Counted from the first letter of the stretch, positions 10,838-20,026 are shown. The stretch is 64,000 bases of DNA from Rhynchopus sp. YZ270_cl-10 (GCA_964035575.1 OZ037908.1:992001-1056000); one strand, 5' to 3'. The notes: generated from the sequence alone by a model not told the origin. A program made the numbers and translations.

Positions 10838-10920
10838 TTTCCCCTCTCCCTCCCTCTACCCACACCTGACCCTTTCCCACACAACGTCACACCCCGCGCA
10901 CAGAACAACACTTCTCAACA
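10838..10920 (+). promoter_or_regulatory. Conserved leader of acid phosphatase gene 3
   Basis: Same pyrimidine tract, then ACAACGTCACACCCCGCGCA and ACTTCTCAACA immediately before the ATG, as in the other two copies. Confidence 0.7.
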
Positions 10921-12222
10921 ATGTTATTGGCGGCAGCAGTTTTGCTCAGTGCGGTTGCGGCACCGGAACAGGTGCACGTGGCGCACAGAGACACAGACTC
11001 GATCTGGGTGTCGTGGCTGGACTCCGCAGCTGGCTCCGCTAGCATCGGCGTCGCTGAGATTGATGGCGAGCAGTACACCACCACCAGCTCCACCTACCAG
11101 TACCAGGCGCAGGCGCAGAAGACTGTGTACACCAGCCCCGAGATCTTCCACGCAGTTGTGCCTGCCACGTGCGGCAAGACCCTCGCATACCGTGTGCAGA
11201 GTGCCAACACATGGAGTGCCAACTTCACCATGAACACCGTCATCTGCCCTGGCAACCCCGAGACTGGTGTGACCATCGGACTGATGGGTGACCTTGGACA
11301 GACGACAAACAGCTCGCAGACAGTGCAGCTCATTCTCGACTCCCTGAAGGACACTGGTGACGTGGCTATTGACCAGGTGTGGCTGATTGGCGACCTGTCG
11401 TACGCAGACGCCGAGCACGGAACCGACTGCTCCCACCCGTCCGGGTGTGACCCACAGAGGTGGGACTCGTGGGGCAAGATGATGGAGCCGCTCGCGTCAC
11501 GCCTCACACTGCAGGTGCTCCCAGGCAACCACGAGTCCGAATACTCGCCTGTCCCGCAGGTCGGTGCCGAGTACGTCGAGTACGACTCCAGGTTCCGCTC
11601 ACCCACAAACGGCGAAGGTGCCTACTGGTACTCGTGGGAGTCTGGCAACGCACACATGATCAGCCTGAACAGCTACATGGCGTACGACTCATCGAGCGCA
11701 CAGTACCAGTGGCTTGAGAAGGACCTGCAGTCTGTGGACAGAAGCAAGACCCCATGGCTCTTCGTCGGCACACACGCACCTTGGTACAACAGCAACACAC
11801 ACCACCACAACGAGGTGCAGGAGGTGGGCATGAGAGAGTCAATGGAGCCACTCATGAAGAAGTACAACGTCGACATGATGTTCTGCGGACACGTGCACGC
11901 CTACGAGCGCACGCTTGCTGTGTACAACAACACTGTCACCCCTGGGGCCATGGTTGAGTTCAACATTGGGGATGGAGGCAACCGCGAGCTTATTTTTGGA
12001 GATGGTGACGATGACTGGATCTTCCCCCAGCCAGTCTGGTCTGCGTTCAGGAAGAATGCCTTCGGACACGGTCTCATCCAGACACTGAACTCGACCCACG
12101 CGAAGTGGACATGGCACACAATCACCTCCCCCGAGTCCGTCGATTCCGACGAGGTGATGGTGGTCAAGAACTCCTTCCTGAAGAACGGGATTGAGACTGG
12201 TGTGGAGACGTTCCAGCTGTAG
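10921..12222 (+). CDS. Purple acid phosphatase-like secreted metallophosphatase, copy 3
   Basis: A 433-aa paralogue, the most divergent of the three. It has the same signal peptide and all metal-binding blocks (GDLGQTT, GDLSYAD, PGNHE, VGTHAPWY, CGHVHAYER). It differs in the N domain (DSAAGSASIGVAEIDG and a QAQAQKT stretch), in the loop after GDLSYAD (AEHGTDCSHPSGCDPQR), at EYVEYDSRFRSP and at ELIFGDGDDDW before the last core strand. The last ~60 residues are again almost identical to the other copies. Predicted secreted acid phosphatase; substrate range could differ because the changed loops lie next to the metal-site motifs. Confidence 0.95.
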   Translation: MLLAAAVLLSAVAAPEQVHVAHRDTDSIWVSWLDSAAGSASIGVAEIDGEQYTTTSSTYQYQAQAQKTVYTSPEIFHAVVPATCGKTLAYRVQSANTWSANFTMNTVICPGNPETGVTIGLMGDLGQTTNSSQTVQLILDSLKDTGDVAIDQVWLIGDLSYADAEHGTDCSHPSGCDPQRWDSWGKMMEPLASRLTLQVLPGNHESEYSPVPQVGAEYVEYDSRFRSPTNGEGAYWYSWESGNAHMISLNSYMAYDSSSAQYQWLEKDLQSVDRSKTPWLFVGTHAPWYNSNTHHHNEVQEVGMRESMEPLMKKYNVDMMFCGHVHAYERTLAVYNNTVTPGAMVEFNIGDGGNRELIFGDGDDDWIFPQPVWSAFRKNAFGHGLIQTLNSTHAKWTWHTITSPESVDSDEVMVVKNSFLKNGIETGVETFQL

Positions 12223-12306
12223 GTGCTGAATGTGTTGGATGCTCTCTTTTCTTTTGGGTTCGTTTTCGCGGAAAACCGATGCACACACGTTTTCCTTCTG
12301 TCGAGT

Positions 12307-12307
<1 letters not shown>

Positions 12308-12360
<53 letters not shown>
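12308..12360 (+). repeat. T53 homopolymer tract
   Basis: 53 uninterrupted T residues begin 86 bp after the stop codon of phosphatase gene 3. It is the longest homopolymer in the window. The length may be inexact in the assembly. Confidence 0.9.
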
Positions 12361-12361
<1 letters not shown>

Positions 12362-12769
12362 TAACGTTCTTTTGTGGATGCCCGATTAGGCTGGCTGTCG
12401 CTTTTTCAAAAGGTGATCAAGCCCGCAAAGGTTAGTCATTTGTTTTCTATAAGTTAGAGATGTGCATGCACGTGAGCATATGGGCATATGCATCTGTCAC
12501 CTTTCCCCTTTTGTTCACTTTTTGAAGATTCCTGTGAAGAATAAAAAATTGCGACAGTGGTCTTTAAAATTAAGCAAAAAATAAAGCTTTTCTTTTGCCT
12601 CTCATCTTCCTCAACTGGTTTGGTGTCGCTTGCCGCTTGTCTGTGGTGTGTTATAGTATTGAACACAATGGTGCCATAGAAGTGGGTACCTCTAAGGCCC
12701 CTACTCATTCGGATGGCCGTATCTTTCACGCAGATGTATTTTGTTGTCAGGAAAAATGAAAATTTTGCC

Positions 12770-12888
12770 AGTTGTGTGCGTTTAGGAAGGCAACTTCCTA
12801 TTAAGCCCGTCAACTCCATTTTTTGGAGCTTCCAGGACCGTACATTGCTCCGTTTCCCTAAAAGGAATGGTAAAAAATGTTTTCAAAG
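12770..12888 (+). repeat. Dispersed repeat D, copy 2
   Basis: Matches 9950-10072 with a few substitutions and small indels, including GGCAACTTCCTATTAAGCCC and GGAGCTTCCAGGACCGTACA. Confidence 0.85.
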
Positions 12889-12898
12889 AAATGAGTTA

Positions 12899-12953
12899 GT
12901 GGAGCACACTCTAGGGTGGCTACACTAATACAACCAAGTTTTCAAAAAAGAAA
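12899..12953 (+). repeat. Dispersed repeat C copy
   Basis: GTGGAGCACACTCTAGGGTG, then GCTACACTAATACAACCAAG, then TTTTCAAAAAA. It directly follows the repeat D copy. Confidence 0.8.
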
Positions 12954-13624
12954 ATGCGATTACAGAGTACAATATGCGTCTGATGGATGCTGGGTGTTGA
13001 CGAGAACCTATATTACCAATACGCCCTGCTGTGCCAACTGTGCTTGGTGAACACACAGACACTGACATAGTCAGTGACCCCCACTCATTGAGAAAGGGTG
13101 ATGTGCAAAAAAAAAGAGGGGAAAAAAAATAAAGCTGGTGTCCCAAAACAACAAACTATTTGTGTACATGTTTTTCACCGCGTGTAATCGTACCTATTTT
13201 TTTGTGTGTGTTCTTTACAGTGTTTTTTTTTTTCTAGGGTTCGGGGTTTTTTGGCTGACGGAGGGGGGCATGCTGAGGAAGGTGAAGGGGGAGAGAGTGG
13301 TAGGGGGGGTGGGTCCAGCACCCCCGTACTACTCAAATGTGATGTCTCTGCCCCTGCCCGCCCCTCCCCCTCTAGAAAAACACTGCGTTATTCCCCCCCT
13401 CGATTTATCATTTCCCCACCTATGGAAAAGGGTGATGCGAATTTTTTTTTTGTGCCATCAGTGATATGGGTCATGGGTTCTTCATCTCGTATACTGAGGT
13501 ATTCTTTTATTTTGGCACTTTCGCCCTTTTTGTTCGAACCAAATATGAAGAAGCAGGCATCTTGCATCATGAAGCCTGCACCCAGCAGCCACGTGTTACC
13601 TCCGCAAAAAAAAAACCCCCCCCA

Positions 13625-13840
13625 CAAAACTAGTTTTGCGGATTTTACGGATTTACAGGGGTTTTTGTCTCTCTGACTTTGGTTATCCATTTTGTTGATC
13701 ATCAAGGGAGGGCTTCGTACAGTATCCGGGGGGGAAACTGGAAAAAGGCGGTTGTAGCAAACAACTGAGGGTTTTGCTTGGTTTTGTTTTTTTACCACGG
13801 ACAAAAATGTGTGTGCTTTTTTTATTTTTTAGTGCGTTGT
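13625..13840 (+). repeat. Dispersed repeat E, copy 1
   Basis: A diverged ~200-bp repeat shared with 17015-17206. Shared words are TTTTACGGAT, AGTATC followed by a G-rich run, GCAAACAACTG and GCTTGGTTTTGTTT. No open frame is conserved between the copies, so it looks like a noncoding dispersed element. Confidence 0.65.
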
Positions 13841-13988
13841 TATGTGGACTCGTCCGGAAACCCCTCTGGTAAGATTCATCCTTTTGGGTTTTTTTGATGA
13901 TGCCCCCCACAAAAAGTGCATCTAAGTGATATTCTGATATGAAAATAGGTTTTTTGGGGGGTCTGAGGCTATATTTTCGCTTTTTTAA

Positions 13989-14454
13989 TCAGATTTTCAG
14001 CCTTTTATTGTCGTTCTTCTGGATCTCTTCTCTCTTTCTCTTAATCCTGTCATGCCGCCTTGACAAGGTTTCATTGACCTCTGTCAAATCTACTAGATCA
14101 ATGCCAGGGACTTTTGCTTTGTGGGTCACCTTGGATGTGGAGACTCCATAGTAAATACAGGTCCTCCGTGTCAGAGTACACGCTGAAATGACACGACCGT
14201 TGCTCGGGTAGCAGTACACAGAAGAAAAGAGATTGATGGAAAGAAGGGTGCGCTGATACGTATGAGTACGAGGGAATGAGATAACAAAGGCCTCTGTGTG
14301 AGGAAGCTCGCGCAGGGCACCGACAATGACCCCTACGGTAAGGATCTCCTGACAACAAGAATCATCAGAGAGATGGTTCGAAACGACACCAAGTGTGCGT
14401 CGCACCCATTCTTACCGTGTTTCTCGACAAAAAAGGGAACTTCACTGCTGTCAT
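13989..14454 (-). CDS. Uncharacterised two-exon gene, 132 aa
   Basis: Exon 1 (14454 down to 14416) begins MTAVKFPFLSRNT. A 67-base intron follows, with donor GTAAGA and acceptor TTCTTGTTGTCAG. Exon 2 (14348 down to 13989) continues in phase 0 with EILTVGVIVGALRELPHTEA and ends in a basic, helical tail (RIKRKREEIQKNDNKRLKI). The protein is a small alpha/beta-looking core plus a lysine-rich tail that could be a nuclear localisation signal. I do not recognise the family. The clean splice signals and composition favour a real gene; the assigned start is the first ATG before the donor. Confidence 0.7.
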
Positions 14455-14827
14455 TGCCACGTTTATGAAATGTCCAAAAATACGTAAAAAAATATAAGTA
14501 AAAAGGGGGGGAGGGGAAATAAACAAAAATAAATGCCCAAAATATGCCCTCTGGGGTGGTAGGTGTATGGCGGGTATCAAAAAATTGGGTTGTTTGGGTG
14601 TTTTGAGCAGAAAAACCATAAAAAACCCCAAAAGGATGAATCTTACCAGGAGGGTTTCCGGACGGACCCATGTGTATTTCTGCGCGAACAAAAAAAAGGA
14701 TTACAGCCCCCTTTTTCTATTTGAAAAAACCTCCTCATTTTCCTACCTCAGCTCCCTTTTTTTCACAGTACCCCTTCCCACCAGGTAAGAGGTTTTCTTG
14801 TTTCTTTTGATTATTTAATTAGTCAAG
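14455..14827. other. Intergenic spacer, divergent promoters
   Basis: Lies between the start of the minus-strand gene and the start of the plus-strand glycosyltransferase, so it should hold both promoters. AT-rich with short A and T runs. No recognisable factor site. Confidence 0.5.
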
Positions 14828-16414
14828 ATGCATAAGGGGCCGAATTCTTCCTTAGTCATAATCGTAGGGACTGCGGTGTGCACCCTGATTCTGGTTCGTT
14901 TTTCGCCACTGCATACGCAGCCACCTAGCTCTCGATCCGTGCAAGACCCGATGCGAATCTCAACAGAGACGCGTGCCAAGCCGGCTCTTGTAAATGTGTC
15001 CGTGCCGGTTCCTGTCGAGGTCCGTGTGGATGTCCCTGTAGCCGTACCTGTGTACATAAGCGGCAAGGAACCACTCTGCCGCCAGTATGGGTGTTGCGGG
15101 ATGATGGATATGCAGCTTGCGTACGAGGGACACTACTTTGGCCTGCAGCAGTGCTACTCTTGGAGTGATCGGGAACAATCAAACGTGCCTGCGCGTGTTG
15201 TGTACGAAAACATGAACGAGACGGACTTCGCCCCTCTGCTTGCTGCGTACGGGATCCTCGAGGACCTGCTTCAGGAGTGTTTGGGCACGATACCAGTCAA
15301 ACACATGGATCATATCTTCCGCGTGCTCCACTACCCACTTCCTCCGATCAAGGTCCCGAAGGACCTGGAAGAGTACACTCAGTACCTGTCCGGACCGAAA
15401 GCCCCCGGGAGAGCAAATAAGTTTGTGCACACGACGTCACAGACGACGTGCACAGGGACGTACCATATGCACGTCGCCTCCTGGAGCGAGATCGACCCTG
15501 ACCAGCAGGTTGTGTACTGGACGGACGACGCGCTGAACCGATTCGTGGATCGTTTGTTCAAGTACTCAAAGTTCAGCGTCTTCATGCGCCGTGTGCGTCA
15601 TCTGAGAAAGCGCTACCAGGGTGTCATGATTGCTGACCTCTTCCGTGCGCTGGTGATGCTTGTGTTCGGTGGGATCTACGCAGACACCGACATTCTTGTC
15701 TCACGCCCATGGGAACACCTCTTTGACAAATACGACGTGCTTGCGGCACACGAGGAGCTCGACCCCGGTAACTACCAGTGGAAGGAAGAGGGCTGGCGTC
15801 CAGGGATGCGCACGATTTATGGAGGAAGCTTCTTCATGATGGCACGCAAGCCAGGTCTGTCGTACTGGGTGAACTATGTGAACCAGGCGTTTGACGAGCT
15901 GAACCGGAAAACGAATCGTGAACTTGGCGACTGCCTACCTGTGGTTTGCTCAGGTCCAAAGATGACGGCAGACCGTCACTACGAGTTCATGGCGTCGTAC
16001 TCACCACAGGAGACCAAGCGTGCTGCAATCCTCGACATATCAAGCGAGTTCTTCGACGTGACAGGCCTGAAGCACAAGGGCCACTGCAGCTGGTGTGGTT
16101 TGTCCAAGGAGCCTACGTATGACATCCGTGCTGCCCTCCCCGCTCCTGCTCTGCTGTTCCCCCCCGGCACGCTTTCTGAGCGGGAGTGTCCGTACGAGAT
16201 TGGGATGAAGGCTGTCTTCGACCCCCACGTGGGTATGGAGGCGTGGGGGAAGCCTGCAGTGATGGTGACGGACGAAGAGCTGCAGCGCAGCACAACGCAG
16301 TATCCGTTGTTCAATTTGTCCGACAGGATCCCCAAGGCACCACCCAGCGCGTGGCCCGTTTTATTCTCCATCCCCGTCACTCTTTCCACGTATCTGGCGC
16401 ACTATTTTTTGTAG
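14828..16414 (+). CDS. GT32-like type II membrane glycosyltransferase (DXD)
   Basis: A 528-aa protein with a short cytoplasmic tail and one N-terminal membrane anchor (residues ~9-24, VIIVGTAVCTLILVRF), a type II Golgi topology. The catalytic part shows the hallmarks of the Gly_transf_sug / OCH1-like GT32 group: KFVHTTSQTT (~198-207) in the place of the usual IPKIIHQTW, YWTDDALNRF (~230-239) and LFRALVMLVFGGIYADTDI, where D286-x-D288 is the metal and nucleotide-sugar binding DXD. A second cysteine-rich region (GHCSWCGL) and an unusual hydrophobic C terminus (~510-528) follow. By family it transfers a sugar from a nucleotide donor to a glycan or lipid in the Golgi; donor and acceptor cannot be told. 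Single exon; good start context. Confidence 0.85.
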   Translation: MHKGPNSSLVIIVGTAVCTLILVRFSPLHTQPPSSRSVQDPMRISTETRAKPALVNVSVPVPVEVRVDVPVAVPVYISGKEPLCRQYGCCGMMDMQLAYEGHYFGLQQCYSWSDREQSNVPARVVYENMNETDFAPLLAAYGILEDLLQECLGTIPVKHMDHIFRVLHYPLPPIKVPKDLEEYTQYLSGPKAPGRANKFVHTTSQTTCTGTYHMHVASWSEIDPDQQVVYWTDDALNRFVDRLFKYSKFSVFMRRVRHLRKRYQGVMIADLFRALVMLVFGGIYADTDILVSRPWEHLFDKYDVLAAHEELDPGNYQWKEEGWRPGMRTIYGGSFFMMARKPGLSYWVNYVNQAFDELNRKTNRELGDCLPVVCSGPKMTADRHYEFMASYSPQETKRAAILDISSEFFDVTGLKHKGHCSWCGLSKEPTYDIRAALPAPALLFPPGTLSERECPYEIGMKAVFDPHVGMEAWGKPAVMVTDEELQRSTTQYPLFNLSDRIPKAPPSAWPVLFSIPVTLSTYLAHYFL

Positions 16415-16454
16415 AGAGAGTGAGATGTTTTCCCAACCTTCCTTCAACCCCTAG

Positions 16455-16665
16455 GCTAAGGTATAGCATTGGAATCGATGTAGAGGGGGCAAAGGGTCAA
16501 TGGCCGTCAATACCACAGTCAGAAGCAACGTGATCTTTAGGCTAATGTAGCCTGTTCTTTCTTATGGGAAAAAAGGAGGGGAGTACATGTTGCAGACAGT
16601 ACAGCTACTCTTCCCCTTAAGGTATGACCTCATCTGAGAGTGGGGATGGTTAACACTCTTGACAA
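16455..16665 (+). rRNA. Possible decayed LSU rRNA fragment (domain IV/V)
   Basis: Weak but collinear similarity to LSU rRNA. TATAGCATTGG resembles the conserved ATAGCATTGCGATGG. CAACGTGATCTTT resembles CAATGTGATTTCTG. CTTAAGGTA then CCTCATCT and GATGGTTAAC resemble CTCTTAAGGTAGCC, CCTCGTCATCT and AATGGATTAACG, at roughly the right spacing. Other conserved words are missing. Treated as a tentative relic, stronger only because clearer LSU pieces lie elsewhere in the window. Confidence 0.4.
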
Positions 16666-17014
16666 AACCCTGTAGAAAAAAGCAGTAGCAAGTCTTCTCG
16701 TACAATGAAGACGCCAACAGTTGGGTGTGATCTGTGAAACGGAAGAGAGATTTCTTTCACTTAGCTCTCAGTTAGTAGCCGTCTCACAGACTCTCACAAG
16801 AGCTCTCAAAGCCCTGTTGTGTGTGTGTCGGAGACGATAGTAGATCGTTTATGTATAGTCTCAAGAAATGGATTTCGACATTTCAGTGAAAACGCATTTT
16901 TTTGAGTTTAGGCTTGTGTGCGTGCATGCGTGAAAATAGAAAAAAAAATCCGCGAAACGAGAGATTGGGAGGTGACCGGCGTGGAGTTCACACAATTGGA
17001 CACGTGGTCATTTT

Positions 17015-17206
17015 TTTAAAAAACCAGTTTTGCATATTTTACGGATACAACGTTGGTCTCAATTTTTTATTCATCAGGGGGCTAAATGCAGTATCTGATG
17101 GGGAGGGGGGGGCGGGACTGGGAAAATAGCTGTTATTGCAAACAACTGGGGGGGCTTGGTTTTGTTTTAACCAGACAAAAAAATTTTCTGTGTGTTTTTT
17201 TTATAG
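17015..17206 (+). repeat. Dispersed repeat E, copy 2
   Basis: Shares TTTTACGGATAC, CAGTATC plus a G run, GCAAACAACTGG and GCTTGGTTTTGTTTTAACC with 13625-13840. It runs directly into a repeat A right end. Confidence 0.65.
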
Positions 17207-17245
17207 GTACACTGTCACGAGAGGGCTTTGTATTTCATGTCAATC
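17205..17245 (+). repeat. Dispersed repeat A, right-end copy
   Basis: GTACACTGTCACGAGAGGGC followed by TTTGTATTTCATG, nearly identical to the copies at 8829 and 30791. Confidence 0.85.
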
Positions 17246-17941
17246 TTTTTATGAGTGCTTTGTTGTGTCAATTTGCAGGGATTTATATAGCCCCCTAGCC
17301 CACCAAAAAAAGGGGGTGAATTGTGCGAGGCAGTCATCTTTATTTATCAGGTGACTGAGCACGATGCTGAGGTTCTTCTTACCAATACTTTTCCCTTTTT
17401 TTTCTGTGTGTAAACTAGAAAAAAACATCTGGAAAAAAAAAATGATAATTTTGTGATCCCCGGCCACCTAGACCACCCCCTCCTTAATCCCTCTCTGCAG
17501 GAAAGCCCCTCTTCTGTACAGCCTTAGTAACTTTGTAGCCACTGGAGTCTGGTGATCCGCAAACCGTAGGGTGTTAGCCTGAAGCGACAACACTACACAA
17601 AAGCGTTACAAATGCGAAGTTTTTTGAAGGAAGGAATAATCTACCTTTTTTTTTAATCAGGAAAACCATTTTGATGAATTGGTTCCGACACGATGCTGAT
17701 GATGGCCCCTTTCTGTTATCTACATACCCCCACACCTCACACCTCACAGGGCATTTTTTTTTCTTTTTTTTTTCCCAACACGTTAGCGTGAATATTACAC
17801 AACCCCCTTCATTGCCAAAACCACAAAAAAAACCTCTCCTTTTGAGGGTACCGACAGCACACCATACAAACCATATTTCATTTTTTTTTTGGAGAACACC
17901 CCCCCCTCCTCCCTCCTCCCTCCTGCTCACCAAAAAACGAA

Positions 17942-19294
17942 ATGTCGCTAACATCCTTCGCAGTGCGAAAGGCCCCGCAGATTGTGATGCTTGTTACCGC
18001 CGTGGTTGTGACGTTGTCTTTGCGTGCACAGCAAAGCTCCTCTGAGGGGAGAGTCGCGGTGATGCGCAGTACCTCTGTTTCCTCCGCCGCCTCCTCCTCC
18101 TCCTCTTCCTCAATCTCTCTCGTGTCTAACGCATCGTTCGCTCTATCTGCTGGAGAGACCGAAAAAAATACTCAAAAAAGCGCGTTTGGATATAAAGGGG
18201 TGACCTGCCTCAGCGCAAAGAGCGGTTTAACCATGGATGATGTGAATTCTGTGTACAAAGAGTCGTTCCAACAGAGGCACATAGAGGAGACTGCAGTGGA
18301 GGTCAATGGGAAGAAGTGTGTACAGCATCAGAGTGTCGCTTTTACCCCGCCGATTCTTTTGACAGCGAAGGCGAAGGTGGAGGAGGTGTGCAGTGTGGAG
18401 GATTTATTGTCTATCAAAGGGTGGAGGATGGATGATGCTGGGAGGTTTTCGCATTCACGGTGTACCCTTAATCGGCATACTAGGAATGATATTGCGAAGA
18501 GTCTTCATGGGAAACGAATCATTTTCACTGGAGACTCTATAATACGACAAATGTACCTCCGCCTGATCGACGTCCTACGCAACGACCGCCCGCTCCTCGA
18601 GGACTCCATCGAGGTGGTCGAGCACTACTACCACACGGACAGCTACTACGCTGCAAACAGCACCTCCGACGCCCTGCTGCTATCCCAAGGCATTCCCGCA
18701 CCTCTTCCAGTCCGCAAACCGCTCTTCGAACTGCTCTTTGTCTGGGACCCCTTTCCCTTAAAATACGTAAAACATCCCTACGCCCTCAAACCGACTCATA
18801 TCATAGCAGGGTTTATGTATTGGTGGAAGCCGAAGGATCCATTTACTTATACGGATGGGTATTTCAATCATATGACGTCCTTTTTGGAGGAGGCTGCGCG
18901 CAATGGGAGGGGTGTGAAATACTATTTTTTGACAACGCCTTGGTCAGAGAAGGGGACCTTTGGTGGGGTCGACGATGCAAGGAGGATACCAAGGAATGAA
19001 TTTGTTGCGAAGAGGGTAAAGGAGATGCGGAATGCTGTGGGTGGTGGAGGTGGAGGTGGTGGGGGAGGGAGTGGTGCAAGAAGCACGGTGCACCTCCTTG
19101 ATTTTGCAGCCTTCGCAGACCTGAAGCACTTCCCGAAGACCGCAGACCATCTACACTACCAGTGCATCTTCCGTCCCGGTGTGCCCAAAGAGATTAAGGT
19201 AAAGGAATCGAAACTGAAGCCTTCGTGCACAGACCCGATCAACTACAACTGGGCAAACCTGTTGGTCTCGCTGGTGGCGGCGGAGGGGCGGTGA
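17942..19294 (+). CDS. PC-esterase (SGNH) type membrane protein, TBL/CASD1-like
   Basis: A 450-aa protein with an N-terminal hydrophobic segment (~11-28, signal anchor), a serine-rich linker (~42-60) and an SGNH-fold domain. Block I is KRIIFTGDSIIRQMYLRLI with the nucleophile in G197-D198-S199. The C-terminal catalytic pair is the DxxH in ADHLHYQ (D402, H405). This spacing fits the PC-esterase family of plant TBL polysaccharide O-acetyltransferases and animal CASD1. By family it moves or removes acetyl groups on glycans in the secretory pathway; which of these is unknown. A glycine run (about 10 G) at ~363-374 is a low-complexity insertion. Codon use changes partway, with blocks of C-ending codons around 18550-18780, but the frame stays intact. 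C/T-rich leader upstream. Confidence 0.75.
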   Translation: MSLTSFAVRKAPQIVMLVTAVVVTLSLRAQQSSSEGRVAVMRSTSVSSAASSSSSSSISLVSNASFALSAGETEKNTQKSAFGYKGVTCLSAKSGLTMDDVNSVYKESFQQRHIEETAVEVNGKKCVQHQSVAFTPPILLTAKAKVEEVCSVEDLLSIKGWRMDDAGRFSHSRCTLNRHTRNDIAKSLHGKRIIFTGDSIIRQMYLRLIDVLRNDRPLLEDSIEVVEHYYHTDSYYAANSTSDALLLSQGIPAPLPVRKPLFELLFVWDPFPLKYVKHPYALKPTHIIAGFMYWWKPKDPFTYTDGYFNHMTSFLEEAARNGRGVKYYFLTTPWSEKGTFGGVDDARRIPRNEFVAKRVKEMRNAVGGGGGGGGGGSGARSTVHLLDFAAFADLKHFPKTADHLHYQCIFRPGVPKEIKVKESKLKPSCTDPINYNWANLLVSLVAAEGR

Positions 19295-19321
19295 ACAGGA
19301 GTGTACAATCTTAGAAAAATG

Positions 19322-19340
19322 GCCTGCACATTGTGCAGGC
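19322..19340. repeat. Perfect 9-bp stem hairpin after the esterase gene
   Basis: GCCTGCACA and its complement around a single T, 27 bases after the stop codon. In a eukaryote this is more likely a 3' UTR structure than a terminator. Confidence 0.7.
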
Positions 19341-19425
19341 TTCTGGTTAGGGGAGAGGGGAGAGGGGAGAGGGGGAGGCTAGGTTGTGTTATACGTGGTC
19401 AGCCCCGACCGAATACTGTATTATT

Positions 19426-19483
19426 CGTATTATACGATTGCCGTATTATACGGTAGTATACAGAATTATGCGGTAGTATACGG
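19426..19483 (+). repeat. Short AT-rich tandem repeat
   Basis: Three imperfect copies built on CGTATTATACGGTAGTATAC. Each unit is partly self-complementary. Confidence 0.75.
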
Positions 19484-19856
19484 TGCTGCTGGGGATCGAA
19501 TACCCTATTTTACAACCTAGGGGGGAAGATTTTGACTGTATTTTTTTTTGTCCAGATGAATTTTACCGTAAAAAACCTGATGATGGTGACTAGATAATAC
19601 AGTGATTGTTTTCGTGGGCAAGAGGGGTGGGGTGGGGTAGGGCGGGCGGGGAACATGGGTTTTACGATTATTAATAGAAATTAACAACAAAAAAAGGTAT
19701 CCCCCCTGAATTTCCCCAATAATTATTCTTTGAAAATTCAAATGGAAACTGTATCCACTCATACAATCTCTCTTCTCTCTCAATTACGAAGTAAGGAGCT
19801 TTTGCTACGCCTTGAGAGATCTAGGTTAATACTATTCCAAAAAATGAAGGCTTACA

Positions 19857-19914
19857 TGATGTGGCTGAAGGGGGGTGCTGTTTTCTGCTATTTTGGGGCC
19901 GTCGGCCACACCAT
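19857..19914. repeat. Hairpin element F, copy 1
   Basis: Arms GATGTGGCTGA and TCGGCCACACCAT flank a core with TGCTATTTTGGGG. The same arms and core recur at 24849-24919. Form of a tiny inverted-repeat element. Confidence 0.8.
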
Positions 19915-20026
19915 TGTACCCTTTTTTTGATTATTGAGCAGTACCACTTCAGCGGAACTCTCTCTCTCTCTCCCCCCCTGAGTCCGCCCCCTCTCCCCCT
20001 CTCACCTTTACCAACCTACAGAGCAT

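Larger units (their letters stand above)
12223..13988. other. Intergenic region after phosphatase gene 3
   Basis: No firm gene. Contains a T53 tract, repeat D and C copies and the left copy of repeat E. Minus-strand reading at 12580-12740 and 13460-13600 gives protein-like stretches (for example IRMSRGLRGTHFYGTIVF) but no recognisable family and no convincing start or splice sites. Confidence 0.5.
16666..17941. other. Intergenic region
   Basis: No gene recognised. Holds repeat E copy 2, a right-end copy of repeat A, an AGGTGACTGAGCACGATG motif at 17348 and, just before the next gene, a C/T-rich tract typical of leaders in this genome. Confidence 0.55.
19295..20026. other. Intergenic region
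   Basis: Holds the hairpin at 19322, the AT repeat at 19426, a GGGAGA-type purine repeat near 19350-19375, hairpin element F at 19857 and a (CT)n/C-rich leader before the EF-hand gene. No gene seen. Confidence 0.55.
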
